Shown here: positions 45,564 through 54,924 of the stretch, piece by piece
How the letters are laid out: each line of letters opens with the position of its first letter
Position numbering within the stretch: the stretch's first letter is position 1
Assembly: GCA_964640055.1 (NCBI GenBank)
Contig: CAZXFH010000005.1
Span: forward strand, 1-64,000
DNA from: CAZXFH01 sp964640055
Lineage (GTDB): Bacteria; Fidelibacterota; UBA2242; JAFGTP01
Direction of reading: 5' to 3'
Length of the DNA stretch: 64,000 nt
Position numbers and translations under genes: made by a program
The notes under the pieces: generated by a model
What the model saw: only the letters and a program-made list of their open reading frames with translations
Told to the model about the DNA's origin: nothing
Databases searched by the model: none

Positions 45564-46565
45564 TTATGGTACCGGGAGTGACCAAAGAAACTCACCCTGT
45601 TCCAAAAAATGTTCAATTTGCTGAATGCTCTGCTCAGATTTGCGCCGCACGGCTTCCTGGGTATTGAAGGCATTATGCGGGGTCAGGATAACATTGGGAT
45701 ATTCAGATAAGGCTAAAACAGCCTGTACTTGGGCATCATGACGCTGGTGGCGAACCCTTAAATAAGTAGCCAGTTTTCCTTCCTCTGGGTAGACATCCAG
45801 AGCAACTCCGCTGAGGCGCTTTTCTTTAATCAAGCGGAGTAGATCTCCGGGCGGCGAAAGTTCTCCGCGGGCAATATTGACAAACACAGCTTCCGGTTTC
45901 ACCTTCTTGAACCGTTCGTAATGAAAATAGCCTGCATTCTGAGCCGTTAAATTCATGGCACAGACAATGATGTCTGCTTGGGACAATCCCTGTTCGACAG
46001 AGGTATAGGAAACAAAATCATGTTTCTCAACAATATCAACACCCAGCACGTTCATCCCGAGAGCCTGTCCGATGCGTACAATTTCCGATCCGACATTACC
46101 GACCCCGACTACTAATAATGTTTTGTGTTGGCCTTCCAGCCCGGTCAAACCATCCCGGCTGAAGCGGGTAAATTGTACTCTTTGCATCGGCAGCTTGCGT
46201 AGCAAGGCCATCCACAGCAGCAGGGCTTGTTCCGCCACCGAGCGGTGACAATAGCGGGGCAGATAGCCCAGTGGTAATTTGGTTTTAATCTGGTCTGCAT
46301 AGCGCTGTAAATGATCATAGCCTGTGCTCCGGGAAAGAATCCCGGTTACTCGGCCGGCCCAGGTCAGGGGAATTGACGATTGGGTACGGATGCTGATCAG
46401 GTCAGCCGGAGGAATTTTATGACCGCTCTCCTGGATTGTTTGCCGGGTAAACCCGGCCGGTATATTTGTGGGCAAAAAGCGTTTTAACTGGGCAACTTCC
46501 TCCTGGAAAGCCTCATAAAAAAAGACCTGATATGATTGATCATCCTGCGGTTTACCGGTATTCAC
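45564..46565 (-). CDS. D-isomer-specific 2-hydroxyacid dehydrogenase
   Basis: A 333-residue NAD-dependent enzyme that interconverts 2-oxo acids and D-2-hydroxy acids. The Rossmann motif is VVGVGNVGSEIV (about 154-165). The catalytic Arg (NIARGELS), Glu (VYPEEG) and His (LTPHNAFN) are all present. The start is GTG at 46565 behind AGAGG, 12 nt after the aminotransferase stop. Next to an aminotransferase and an amine/imino-acid dehydrogenase, it may reduce a 2-oxo acid produced by them. Exact substrate unknown. Confidence 0.85.
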   Translation of the reverse strand: MNTGKPQDDQSYQVFFYEAFQEEVAQLKRFLPTNIPAGFTRQTIQESGHKIPPADLISIRTQSSIPLTWAGRVTGILSRSTGYDHLQRYADQIKTKLPLGYLPRYCHRSVAEQALLLWMALLRKLPMQRVQFTRFSRDGLTGLEGQHKTLLVVGVGNVGSEIVRIGQALGMNVLGVDIVEKHDFVSYTSVEQGLSQADIIVCAMNLTAQNAGYFHYERFKKVKPEAVFVNIARGELSPPGDLLRLIKEKRLSGVALDVYPEEGKLATYLRVRHQRHDAQVQAVLALSEYPNVILTPHNAFNTQEAVRRKSEQSIQQIEHFLEQGEFLWSLPVP

Positions 46566-46577
46566 GGTCCTCTTATT

Positions 46578-47780
46578 TTACCTCTTTAATTGAAGCAATC
46601 CCTCTTTAAAGCGCTGCAAGCCCTGCTTTAAATTAGGCATACTATTGGAATAGGAAAAACGTAAATGCCCATCCACGCCAAAGGCTGCTCCGGGTACTAC
46701 GGCGATATGCATTTCTGCCAGCAAATATTGACACAATTCCATACTGGTATGAATATTCCGGTTATTGTACTTCAGATAGTAAGTAATATCAGGAAAAGCA
46801 TAAAAAGCCCCTCTGGGAGGGAAACACTGTATATGTTCAATACTCTGTAAAAACTCAAATAAAAAGTCCTTGCGTCTGGCAAAGGCCCGGCGCATTTTTT
46901 CCACGCTGTCATGCTGATCGGTCAGGGCCACAATGGCCGCTTTCTGGGCAATGGAATTCACACAGGAAAGCGTGTGGCCCAATAGCTGGGTGGCCTTGCG
47001 AATAATAGGTCGCGGAGCGGCCACATAGCCCAGGCGCCAGCCGGTCATGGCATAGGCCTTGGAAACACCGTTGACCATCACACACATATCCCGGGCGGTT
47101 TCATCGAGCGAAGCCACTGAATAATGGACAGCGCCATCGTAGATCAATTTTTCATAGACCTCATCGGCTATGACAAGCACGTTATATTCCCGGCATACCC
47201 GTACAATTTCCTGCAGGGCTTCCTGATGATAAACAGCGCCGGTGGGATTGTTGGGCGAATTTAATATCAGTGCTGTGGGCTTTTTCAATTGCTTCAGCTG
47301 GGCTTCCAGGGTCTCGGCCTGCAGCTCGAAGCCGGTGGACTCATCGGTGGGAATGATAACCGGACAGGCCTTGACCAGCCGGACCTGTTCCGGATAACTG
47401 ACCCAATAGGGGGCCGGGATAAGGACCTCGTCACCGGGATCGCAAATAGTTGCCAAAATCAGGGCAATGGCTGTTTTAGCGCCCGGGGTCACTAAAATTT
47501 CCTCCGGAGTATAGGATATGTGATTGTCGCGCTCTAATTTTTTTACAATGGCCTGACGCAGTTCAAGAATTCCGGGTGCGATAGTATAGCGGGTAAAATT
47601 ATCCTTCAGAGCAGTGACCGCGGCCGCTTTGATATGCTCGGGAGTGCCAAAATCCGGTTCCCCGACACCAAAATTGATCACCTCGATCCCACGGGAGATC
47701 ATTTCCTGGGACTGGCGGAAAAATTCCAGGGTTTGCGACGGTTTGATATTCAAGGCCCGTTCTGAAATTTTAATTGACAT
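46578..47780 (-). CDS. Class I/II pyridoxal-phosphate aminotransferase (aspartate aminotransferase-like)
   Basis: A 400-residue PLP enzyme of the AspB/AspC-like subgroup. Signatures are INFGVGEPDFGTP, the substrate-binding NSPNNPTG, ADEVYEKL, and the PLP-binding Lys241 in NGVSKAYAMTGWRLGY. The C-terminal RFSYSNS provides the carboxylate Arg. GAGG lies 6 nt before the ATG. Its position between the FAD dehydrogenase and the hydroxyacid dehydrogenase points to an amino-acid conversion route; the amino donor and acceptor are not determinable. Confidence 0.9.
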   Translation of the reverse strand: MSIKISERALNIKPSQTLEFFRQSQEMISRGIEVINFGVGEPDFGTPEHIKAAAVTALKDNFTRYTIAPGILELRQAIVKKLERDNHISYTPEEILVTPGAKTAIALILATICDPGDEVLIPAPYWVSYPEQVRLVKACPVIIPTDESTGFELQAETLEAQLKQLKKPTALILNSPNNPTGAVYHQEALQEIVRVCREYNVLVIADEVYEKLIYDGAVHYSVASLDETARDMCVMVNGVSKAYAMTGWRLGYVAAPRPIIRKATQLLGHTLSCVNSIAQKAAIVALTDQHDSVEKMRRAFARRKDFLFEFLQSIEHIQCFPPRGAFYAFPDITYYLKYNNRNIHTSMELCQYLLAEMHIAVVPGAAFGVDGHLRFSYSNSMPNLKQGLQRFKEGLLQLKR

Positions 47781-47816
47781 GCCGTCCTCTTCAGAAAAAA
47801 ATTAAATCAGCCGGCT

Positions 47817-48965
47817 TTACTTTAATTGCTCATCACCTGTAAAATCACGATACAGAGATAACTGGGTGAGTATTTTATCATACTGATCGGTCTGGTCAAC
47901 GATCACTTCGGCTAAAATCTCGCCCAGTCCCGGTCCGATCATAAATCCCTGTCCACACATACCTACCGCCAGATAAAAATTTTCTGCTCCTTTAACCGCC
48001 CCCACAATTGGAAAACCATCCGGCGACATGGGATAGAGTCCGCGCCAGGTACGGCGCACCCGCAAATTACGTAAGCGGGGATATAAATCTATCATCCGCC
48101 GGCATACCAGGGGCAGGAATTCAGAAGTATTATCGCAATCGGTACCCGGAATCTTGGGCTCGGGGGTGATACAAAAGATTACCTGACCTTCGGCATTCTG
48201 GTAGAAATAATAATTTTCTGACCGGGCATTGGCGCGCAGGTCTACGATCATGGGCTCAAAGAAACGTTGGACTGGTTCGGTGATACCCCCTTCATGGGAG
48301 TCGGGCTGTACCGGCACTTCGATTCCCAGCAAAGCCCCAACCGCGCGCGCATAGGCACCTGCTGCATTGATTACCAAATCAACAGCATATTCACCGCGGG
48401 GCGTTTTCACTCGATCAATTTTTTGATTGGTGGTACTAAAACCAGTCACCTTTTCATGAAAATGAAAGGATACCTGTTCACGGCGGGCCAGTTGATAATA
48501 GGCATCAACTACCTTTAAGGGATTGGCGGAACCATCTTCCGGAGAGTAGGTACCGCCGCGTAAACCGGCCTGGTTCAAACCCGGTGCCAGGGCTTCAATT
48601 TTCTGTGGTTCCACCCAATCAATATTCAAATCAAACTGCTTTTGATAATCCAGCAATTCATACAAGGCCTTTTCATGTTCCGTGGTATAAACCGGGAAAA
48701 GATACCCTCCGGAGATCCAGTCCACATCAAAACCATGCTCCGCCTGCATACGACTGATGATGTCCAGAGTGCGTTGGCAGATCCGTATCTTGGCCGGATC
48801 TGAATGGGTAGCGCGAATACCGCCAATCGCGGCCCGGTTCTGGCCGCGTCCCACGGAAGTGTGCTGTTCAAAAACTGCCACTTTAAGTCCCTTTGTACCC
48901 AGGTAATAACTTAAGGGCACGCCAATACTCCCAGCCCCGATTATAGCCACATCATAGGATTTCAT
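47817..48965 (-). CDS. FAD-dependent amine/imino-acid dehydrogenase (DAO family, SoxB/HcnC-like)
   Basis: A 382-residue flavoprotein of the glycine/D-amino acid oxidase (DAO) family. The dinucleotide motif VAIIGAGSIGVPLSYYL is at about 5-21. The C-terminal flavin-contact region contains YPMSPDGFPIVGAV and MCGQGFMIGPGLGEIL. It overlaps the preceding iron-sulfur/flavin gene by 4 nt (ATGA), and the pair resembles sarcosine oxidase beta, HcnC or the beta subunit of dye-linked proline dehydrogenase. Likely substrates are secondary amines or imino acids, inferred from family only. Confidence 0.85.
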   Translation of the reverse strand: MKSYDVAIIGAGSIGVPLSYYLGTKGLKVAVFEQHTSVGRGQNRAAIGGIRATHSDPAKIRICQRTLDIISRMQAEHGFDVDWISGGYLFPVYTTEHEKALYELLDYQKQFDLNIDWVEPQKIEALAPGLNQAGLRGGTYSPEDGSANPLKVVDAYYQLARREQVSFHFHEKVTGFSTTNQKIDRVKTPRGEYAVDLVINAAGAYARAVGALLGIEVPVQPDSHEGGITEPVQRFFEPMIVDLRANARSENYYFYQNAEGQVIFCITPEPKIPGTDCDNTSEFLPLVCRRMIDLYPRLRNLRVRRTWRGLYPMSPDGFPIVGAVKGAENFYLAVGMCGQGFMIGPGLGEILAEVIVDQTDQYDKILTQLSLYRDFTGDEQLK

Positions 48966-51037
48966 TTTTCTACACCTGCTTCTTCATTAATAATCGCGGA
49001 CATGGGTATTTCTACACTCAAAGGCCGTAAAGTTCCTCTGGTAATTCCGGACCAGTCTTTCCCGGCCATACGGAAAAGGCGGGGTAGTAAAATCGAACAA
49101 TTTTTGCCGCCACAGGCCCCCATACCCAGCCGCAGAGGCTTCAGTTGATTCACATCCCGAATATCATGGGTCTTGATATAGTCAACGACCTCTTTCACTT
49201 TTACCATCTCGCAGCGGCAAACAACACTGTTTTCAGGCAGATAGTTATAATCCGGTGCGGGTAAAGGGGGGATTACCTTTTCCGGTTGCACCTGAATTCC
49301 CGCAGTTTCCACGCCATTTTTCATGGCAACCTTAACCGCAATTAGATAGGTTTTAAAACGCTTATTAAATCTGACCTTCAGTACCTCGGCCTGTTCCAAA
49401 TACCGGCCCTCCTCATCGGTAACCGCAATCCGGTCACCCGCTTTAAAATCAGGAATGTATTCATAGGGCAGGATCACTTCCGCCCACTCATAATCAATCT
49501 TGCGGGCCAAAGTAATGGCCAGTCCGGGACAGATAGCCACACACAATTGACACCCGGTACAACCATCAATGTAGCGTGGAATGTCCATGATATTGCCCAG
49601 TTCTTCTTCCAGCTCAATAGCCCCGGCCGGACAAACCGAAGTACAGGGATTGCAGGGAATCTCCTCATCGCAACGGATCACCGGGCGGAAATTTTCATCC
49701 AAAGTGATTTTGGGGGCCGGATGCAGCGCCCCGGGTTTGCTTTTTAAAATCTCAGCTTTGGTATAGAAAGAGGGATCAATGGTTATATCCTCCCCGAGTA
49801 GTTTGCCCATTTCCAGACCGGCAATGCGACCACCGAACATGGCTGAGGAGGCTTCGGCGATTTCATGGGCATCCCCGGTTTTAACGACCTTAAACCCAAA
49901 TTTCTGGGCCATATCATAAAATTCATCCACGGGAGATAGGCCCACTGCGATCAACAGGGCATCGACCTGAAAAGTTTTCGCGGTTTCCAGAATGGGTTCA
50001 AATTCGTCATTTACCGCTGCAATAGTAACTCGTTTCACCTTATCTTCCCCTTCGGCAGATATAACGGTATGCCGCAGGTACAGAGGCACGCCCATCCGTA
50101 TAATTTTGTCGGCATGTACTTTGTAACCACTGGGCTGATCCAGAATATCACAGATACCCACACACTGGATACCGGCTTGTAGCGCATGATAGCCGGCAAT
50201 CAGCCCCACATTGCCACTGCCCACAATAAAAATCCGTTGTGCCGCTTTAACCAGGTCCCGGTTCACCAGGGTTTGAAAAGCACCGGCGCCGTAAACATTG
50301 GGCAGATCATTACCATTAAATAACAGGGATTTTTCCCGGGCTCCGGCAGAAACAACCAACCCTGCGAAATCAACAACGGCATAATTAGCCTGGTTAATAA
50401 AAACCCCGGCTTTTTGATCCTTGTAGATTCCGACCACGGAACTTTGCGTGAAAATGCGGACATTTTCAAACTCGCGGACTTCGGCTTCCAGTTGGCGGGC
50501 GATATCTATTCCACGGGTGCCGGCATAGCAATCCGCTATGGAACCAAAGAATTTATGGGTTTGTAAGACCAGCTTGCCCCCCAGGCGTTCCTTGTCATCG
50601 ACCAGAATAATTTTATAGTCCAGGCGGGCCAGTTCAATCGTGGCGGTCAGACCAGCCGGACCGCCCCCCACCACCAGCACATCACACTGGTAAGTTAATC
50701 TCTCCGTTTTTTCCGGTGGTTGATCATCCCGGGGTAATTCCGGTAAATATTTCAGCGTTTTTACCTGCATACCGGCCCGCAAAGGCGTCACACATGATTT
50801 TTCCGGAACGCCATCAATGATAACGATGCAATGGGAGCACTGACCATTGGCACAGAAAATCCCTTTGGGTGCTGACTCTCGCTGGTGAATCGAGAAAACA
50901 TGCACACCATTGGCGATCAAGGCCGAGGATACCGGTTCCCCCGCGTATCCGTAATAGGGTTTCCCGTTAAAGAAAAACTTAACTTTCTGACGATCCTGGG
51001 CAGGGTCTAAAATAGGATGTTGATTTACACGCTTCAT
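48962..51037 (-). CDS. Fused [2Fe-2S]/flavin/2x[4Fe-4S]/BFD oxidoreductase (HcnAB or proline dehydrogenase alpha-like)
   Basis: About 691 residues carrying, in one chain, four redox modules: an N-terminal [2Fe-2S] domain (Cys62, 67, 70, 82), a pyridine-nucleotide-disulfide oxidoreductase domain (GGGPAGL near 124-130, VGSGNVG near 270), two ferredoxin clusters (CNPCTSVCP and CTGCQLCVAICP, about 450-505), and a BFD-like [2Fe-2S] domain (VCRCE ... GACGGKNC). In many relatives these parts are separate small subunits. The start at 51037 was chosen for GGGAG 5 nt upstream; a TTG at 51049 would overlap the ribosome site. It probably passes electrons from the FAD partner at 47817 to a carrier. First gene of the operon. 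Confidence 0.85.
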   Translation of the reverse strand: MKRVNQHPILDPAQDRQKVKFFFNGKPYYGYAGEPVSSALIANGVHVFSIHQRESAPKGIFCANGQCSHCIVIIDGVPEKSCVTPLRAGMQVKTLKYLPELPRDDQPPEKTERLTYQCDVLVVGGGPAGLTATIELARLDYKIILVDDKERLGGKLVLQTHKFFGSIADCYAGTRGIDIARQLEAEVREFENVRIFTQSSVVGIYKDQKAGVFINQANYAVVDFAGLVVSAGAREKSLLFNGNDLPNVYGAGAFQTLVNRDLVKAAQRIFIVGSGNVGLIAGYHALQAGIQCVGICDILDQPSGYKVHADKIIRMGVPLYLRHTVISAEGEDKVKRVTIAAVNDEFEPILETAKTFQVDALLIAVGLSPVDEFYDMAQKFGFKVVKTGDAHEIAEASSAMFGGRIAGLEMGKLLGEDITIDPSFYTKAEILKSKPGALHPAPKITLDENFRPVIRCDEEIPCNPCTSVCPAGAIELEEELGNIMDIPRYIDGCTGCQLCVAICPGLAITLARKIDYEWAEVILPYEYIPDFKAGDRIAVTDEEGRYLEQAEVLKVRFNKRFKTYLIAVKVAMKNGVETAGIQVQPEKVIPPLPAPDYNYLPENSVVCRCEMVKVKEVVDYIKTHDIRDVNQLKPLRLGMGACGGKNCSILLPRLFRMAGKDWSGITRGTLRPLSVEIPMSAIINEEAGVEK

Positions 51038-51156
51038 TTTTACTCCCAAACGTGGGCCACAATTTCCTCATTAGGGAATGGGACAAATTGCGTGCCACTC
51101 ATACAGGGCTATAAACATGCATCAGGAAATTTTAAGCAGGAGTTATAAAAATTGTG

Positions 51157-51183
51157 TTGAAAAGCCCCTTCATAGGATATAAT
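51157..51183 (+). promoter_or_regulatory. Possible promoter of the transglutaminase-like gene
   Basis: A perfect TATAAT (51178-51183) with TTGAAA (51157-51162) upstream. The 15-nt spacer is short; the -35 may be read 1-2 nt earlier. It is 41 nt before the start at 51225. Confidence 0.45.
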
Positions 51184-51224
51184 TTTCATACAGATATGGT
51201 AAGACAAAAAAACAGGAGTCGGTT

Positions 51225-52676
51225 ATGTTCAAACAAGTCAGTATAATTGTTTATTTTCTCGTATTCGGAGTATTTTTATTGGGCATTTTCCAATGTTCGA
51301 GAACCGATAACTATCAGAAACTAATCAAACAGGGTCAATTTTCCAAAGCTGCTGACCTGATCCGCTTTAAAATGGCACTTAATCCCGATATAGATCCGCT
51401 TAAAAAAAGAGCGTTACAGTTTGAAATTGAGCGGATGGACCGCATTCGGAAGGATTTTACCAAAAGCAAAAACGAAGTACTCAACTATATTCAAAAATAT
51501 ATCCCTTCAGCCAATGAGGACAGTCTGGAAAAGTGGGAGAATCAGAAAGATATCGAATATATGGTCATTGACGGTGAGAAAAAATATTTTCATAATGCCG
51601 CGCGGAACTTTTTCCGGGTCAATCCACAGGCCGAGCAAATTAAGAAACAGATCGACGCCCCGCAAAAAGAGGCAACAAAAGAAGAATTCCCGCTGAACGA
51701 ACACGCCGCCCAGATCATTGCCAAGAGTATCAATTCCAGCCGCCGTTATGTAAAGCCGGTGACCATGCAGATCCAGCAGACAGTTACTGTGGATACTCAA
51801 GCGGTTCCTGCCGAAGAAATGATTCGCTGCTGGATCCCTTTTCCGCGTGAAGTCGATAACCGGCAGATCAACATTAAAATCTTAGAAACAGAACCGGCCG
51901 ACTATGTTCTGGCGGATAATAACCACTTACAGCGTACAATCTATTTTGAGAAATGCGCTGTAAAAAATCAACCGACCCGCTTTTTTGTAAAATATAAATA
52001 TACCTCCTATGGCGTCTATCAGGATATAGATCCGGCCCGGGTCAAACCCGCTCCGGCAATCCCGAAACTAAAACCTTATTTAAGCGAGCAACCACCCCAT
52101 ATTGTATTTACCGAAGAGCTCACCAATTTGTCTAAAGAAATTGTCGGTGATGAAAAGAATCCCTACCGGATCGCCCAGAAATTATTTGCCTGGGTCGATA
52201 AAAATATTCCTTGGGCCTCTGCCCGGGAATACTCCACCCTGCGCAACATCAGCATGTATCCCTATCTTCGCCGGCATGGTGACTGCGGTATTCAGACCCT
52301 GATGTTCATGGCCCTCTGCCGGATCAATGGGATCCCCACCAAATGGCAGTCGGGCTGGGAATTCCAGCCCCCGGATGACAGCATGCATGACTGGGGTGAG
52401 ATTTACTTTGAACCTTACGGATGGGTGCCCATGGATGTCACCTATGGGATTCGGAATGCCCGGGATGAACATCTGAAATGGTTTTATCTGAGTGGCATGG
52501 ATAGTTACCGGCTCATTTTGAATGATGCCTATTCCCAGGCTTTCTACCCGCTTAAGATTCATTTTCGCTCAGAAACTGTTGATTCCCAGCGCGGTGAGGT
52601 GGAATGGGAAGGCGGTAATCTCTACTTTGACCAATGGGACTGGGACCTTGCCTGGCAGGTGTTATCAGAGGATTAG
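51225..52676 (+). CDS. Transglutaminase-like lipoprotein
   Basis: A 483-residue protein with N-terminal membrane segment and lipobox (GIFQC, Cys24), probably envelope-bound. Residues about 30-160 are helical and charged. The transglutaminase-like domain (about 300-450) has the papain-type triad: Cys354 in HGDCGIQTLMF, His388 in SMHDWGEIYF, and Asp404 in VPMDVTYG. Such domains act as proteases, amidases or cross-linkers; here the activity is unknown. AGGAG precedes the ATG. It is followed after 58 nt by the CHASE2-cyclase gene. Confidence 0.82.
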   Translation: MFKQVSIIVYFLVFGVFLLGIFQCSRTDNYQKLIKQGQFSKAADLIRFKMALNPDIDPLKKRALQFEIERMDRIRKDFTKSKNEVLNYIQKYIPSANEDSLEKWENQKDIEYMVIDGEKKYFHNAARNFFRVNPQAEQIKKQIDAPQKEATKEEFPLNEHAAQIIAKSINSSRRYVKPVTMQIQQTVTVDTQAVPAEEMIRCWIPFPREVDNRQINIKILETEPADYVLADNNHLQRTIYFEKCAVKNQPTRFFVKYKYTSYGVYQDIDPARVKPAPAIPKLKPYLSEQPPHIVFTEELTNLSKEIVGDEKNPYRIAQKLFAWVDKNIPWASAREYSTLRNISMYPYLRRHGDCGIQTLMFMALCRINGIPTKWQSGWEFQPPDDSMHDWGEIYFEPYGWVPMDVTYGIRNARDEHLKWFYLSGMDSYRLILNDAYSQAFYPLKIHFRSETVDSQRGEVEWEGGNLYFDQWDWDLAWQVLSED

Positions 52677-52734
52677 CACTGCGGATTGTATATCAAATGT
52701 TTTTGTTAACACAGATTAACATATAAAGGGGCGC

Positions 52735-54894
52735 TTGAAAACTCAACTGCGTCGAATTACCGTAGCCCTGCTGATCAGTCTGGCCAGCCTGGGCCTGGCA
52801 TTGCTGCTCTATCATGCCCCCCTTGTCAAGGGCTGGGAAAACCAGGTTAACGATTTATTATTCAGGGCCTTCCCGGCCAAGCACAATCCAGAGATCCCCG
52901 TCATTGTTTCCATTGACCAGAACAGTCTGGATCATCTGCAGAAAAACTATAAGATTCTGTGGCCCTGGCCGCGCAGTATTTACGGAGCTGCCATTGAATT
53001 TCTGGAACATTGTGGTGCCAAGGTGGTAGTCTTCGATATCATTTTCTCCTCTCCGGATATCGACCGCATTAACAGTAATGCGGCTTATGCCGACTCCCTG
53101 CTGGCCCGCGAGTTAGGCCGTTCCGGCAAGGTTGTGCTGGCCGCGCAAATGGAAGATTCCACCCATCAGTCGTCCAATCCGGTTATTGATCTGTTCAATT
53201 ACGGGATCACTTATAAAGTAGATAAAGATAAAATCAAACCCTATCCCCAGGCCACGCTGCCTTTACCAATGTTTCAAAAAGCAGCGGCGCATCCGGGCGC
53301 GGTCAACTTTTTCACCGATGCCGATGGTACCTGCCGCCGCATCCCTCTTTTGTACCAGTATAAAAATCACTTTTTCCCCTATATGGCCTTATCTGCGGCC
53401 CTGGTCTATGAAAATGCCCATGAACTCTATACCACTGATAGCGGTCGCTATCTGGCCTATGACGACCGGCGTATCCCGGTACAGAAAGACGGTTTTTTTA
53501 AAATCTACTGGTATGGTAAGGGGGGACCGCGAAACACCTTCCAATACTACTCCTTTGCCCAAATATTAGCGGCCTACGGCCAGTGGAAACGAGGAGAGAC
53601 ACCCTTTATTCCTGCGAATGCCTTCCGCGACAAGGCGGTCTTTATCGGGGCCACTGCCGCCGGATTACTGGATTTAAAAACAACCCCCTTTAGTCCGCTG
53701 GAACCCTATCCAGGAGTTGAAATCTATGCCACGGTTTTTGCTAATATCATCCGCGGTGATTTTGTGGCCCATATGCCCTTATCCTTTTGGAGTATTATTA
53801 CCTTTCTGTTACTGACTATACTTTGCTTTCTGTGGCAGAATCTCAAAGTGTGGCAGTCGGTCATTCTTTCTATCGCTTTCTTCCTGATACCCCCGATGAT
53901 TGGTGTAGCGACTTTTACTGCGCGTCAGACCTTTATACCTTTGGTAACCAGTGAGATCGCCCTGGTGAGTGCAGTGCTTTCTATCCTGGTGGTCAGCTAT
54001 CTGATGGAAGGCAAAGAGAAAAAAATGATCAAAAAAGTTTTTAACCGTTATTTGCATCCGGCCGTAGTTGAAAATTTGACCAAAGAACCGGAGAAAGTTG
54101 AAATGGGAGGGAAAGAGATTGAAGCCACGGTACTTTTCACTGACCTCCAGGGCTTCACCGGTATTTCTGAACTTTTTTCTCCCCCAGAAATTGTTGAATT
54201 CCTGAACCAGTATTTTGAAAAAGTAGAACAGATAATATTCGAGAACCATGGCATGCTGGATAAGTATACCGGCGATGGTATCATGGCCATTTTTGGTGCG
54301 CCTCTGGAAACGCCGCACCATGCCCATTTTGCCTGCGATGCCATTCTGGCTTTTAAGGAACTATCCAATATTACCATTGAAGCGAAAACACAATCAATCC
54401 CGCTGATTACCCGGATGGGGGTCAACAGCGGCCGCTTTGTCGTTGGTAATATCGGTTCCTCCCGCAGCATGGACTATACAGCGATTGGCGATACGGTTAA
54501 CCTCTCCGCCCGCCTGGAAGGGGTTAACAAACAGTATGGTACGCATAACCTGATTTCTGAAACGACCTATGCTCATATCAAAAGGGACTATATTTGCCGC
54601 GAACTGGATTTTATCCGGGTCAAAGGCCGCGAAAAACCCTTACGGATTTATAATGTGATCTCACGCACCGACAAATTAGAAAAAGATATGCAACTTTTTT
54701 TATCAATGCACCAGGAGGCCCTGGCACTCTATCGAAAACAAAAATACCGCAAAGCCCGTAAGATGTTTGAAAAGTTATTAGACATGGATGCTCAGGATCC
54801 AGTCGCTACCACCTTTATCCAGCGCTGCAACCAACTACGTAAAAATCCAGAGTTGATCGACGAGGATGGAATCTTTAATATCACCGTTAAATAA
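52735..54894 (+). CDS. CHASE2-domain class III adenylate/guanylate cyclase
   Basis: A 719-residue membrane sensor. The N-terminal helix (about 8-26) leads to an extracytoplasmic CHASE2 domain (about 35-340), followed by three membrane helices (about 345-425). The class III cyclase domain spans about 455-640, with metal Asp470 (FTDLQGF), Asp514 (KYTGDGIMAIFG) and the DYTAIGDTVNLSARLE motif. The C-terminus has a TPR-like stretch (KQKYRKARKMFEKLLDMD). The start codon is TTG at 52735 behind AAAGGGG. It probably makes cAMP in response to an envelope signal. The neighbouring envelope hydrolases may be functionally tied to it. Confidence 0.9.
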   Translation: MKTQLRRITVALLISLASLGLALLLYHAPLVKGWENQVNDLLFRAFPAKHNPEIPVIVSIDQNSLDHLQKNYKILWPWPRSIYGAAIEFLEHCGAKVVVFDIIFSSPDIDRINSNAAYADSLLARELGRSGKVVLAAQMEDSTHQSSNPVIDLFNYGITYKVDKDKIKPYPQATLPLPMFQKAAAHPGAVNFFTDADGTCRRIPLLYQYKNHFFPYMALSAALVYENAHELYTTDSGRYLAYDDRRIPVQKDGFFKIYWYGKGGPRNTFQYYSFAQILAAYGQWKRGETPFIPANAFRDKAVFIGATAAGLLDLKTTPFSPLEPYPGVEIYATVFANIIRGDFVAHMPLSFWSIITFLLLTILCFLWQNLKVWQSVILSIAFFLIPPMIGVATFTARQTFIPLVTSEIALVSAVLSILVVSYLMEGKEKKMIKKVFNRYLHPAVVENLTKEPEKVEMGGKEIEATVLFTDLQGFTGISELFSPPEIVEFLNQYFEKVEQIIFENHGMLDKYTGDGIMAIFGAPLETPHHAHFACDAILAFKELSNITIEAKTQSIPLITRMGVNSGRFVVGNIGSSRSMDYTAIGDTVNLSARLEGVNKQYGTHNLISETTYAHIKRDYICRELDFIRVKGREKPLRIYNVISRTDKLEKDMQLFLSMHQEALALYRKQKYRKARKMFEKLLDMDAQDPVATTFIQRCNQLRKNPELIDEDGIFNITVK

Positions 54895-54924
54895 AAAATG
54901 ATTATTAATATTCAGGGGACTATT

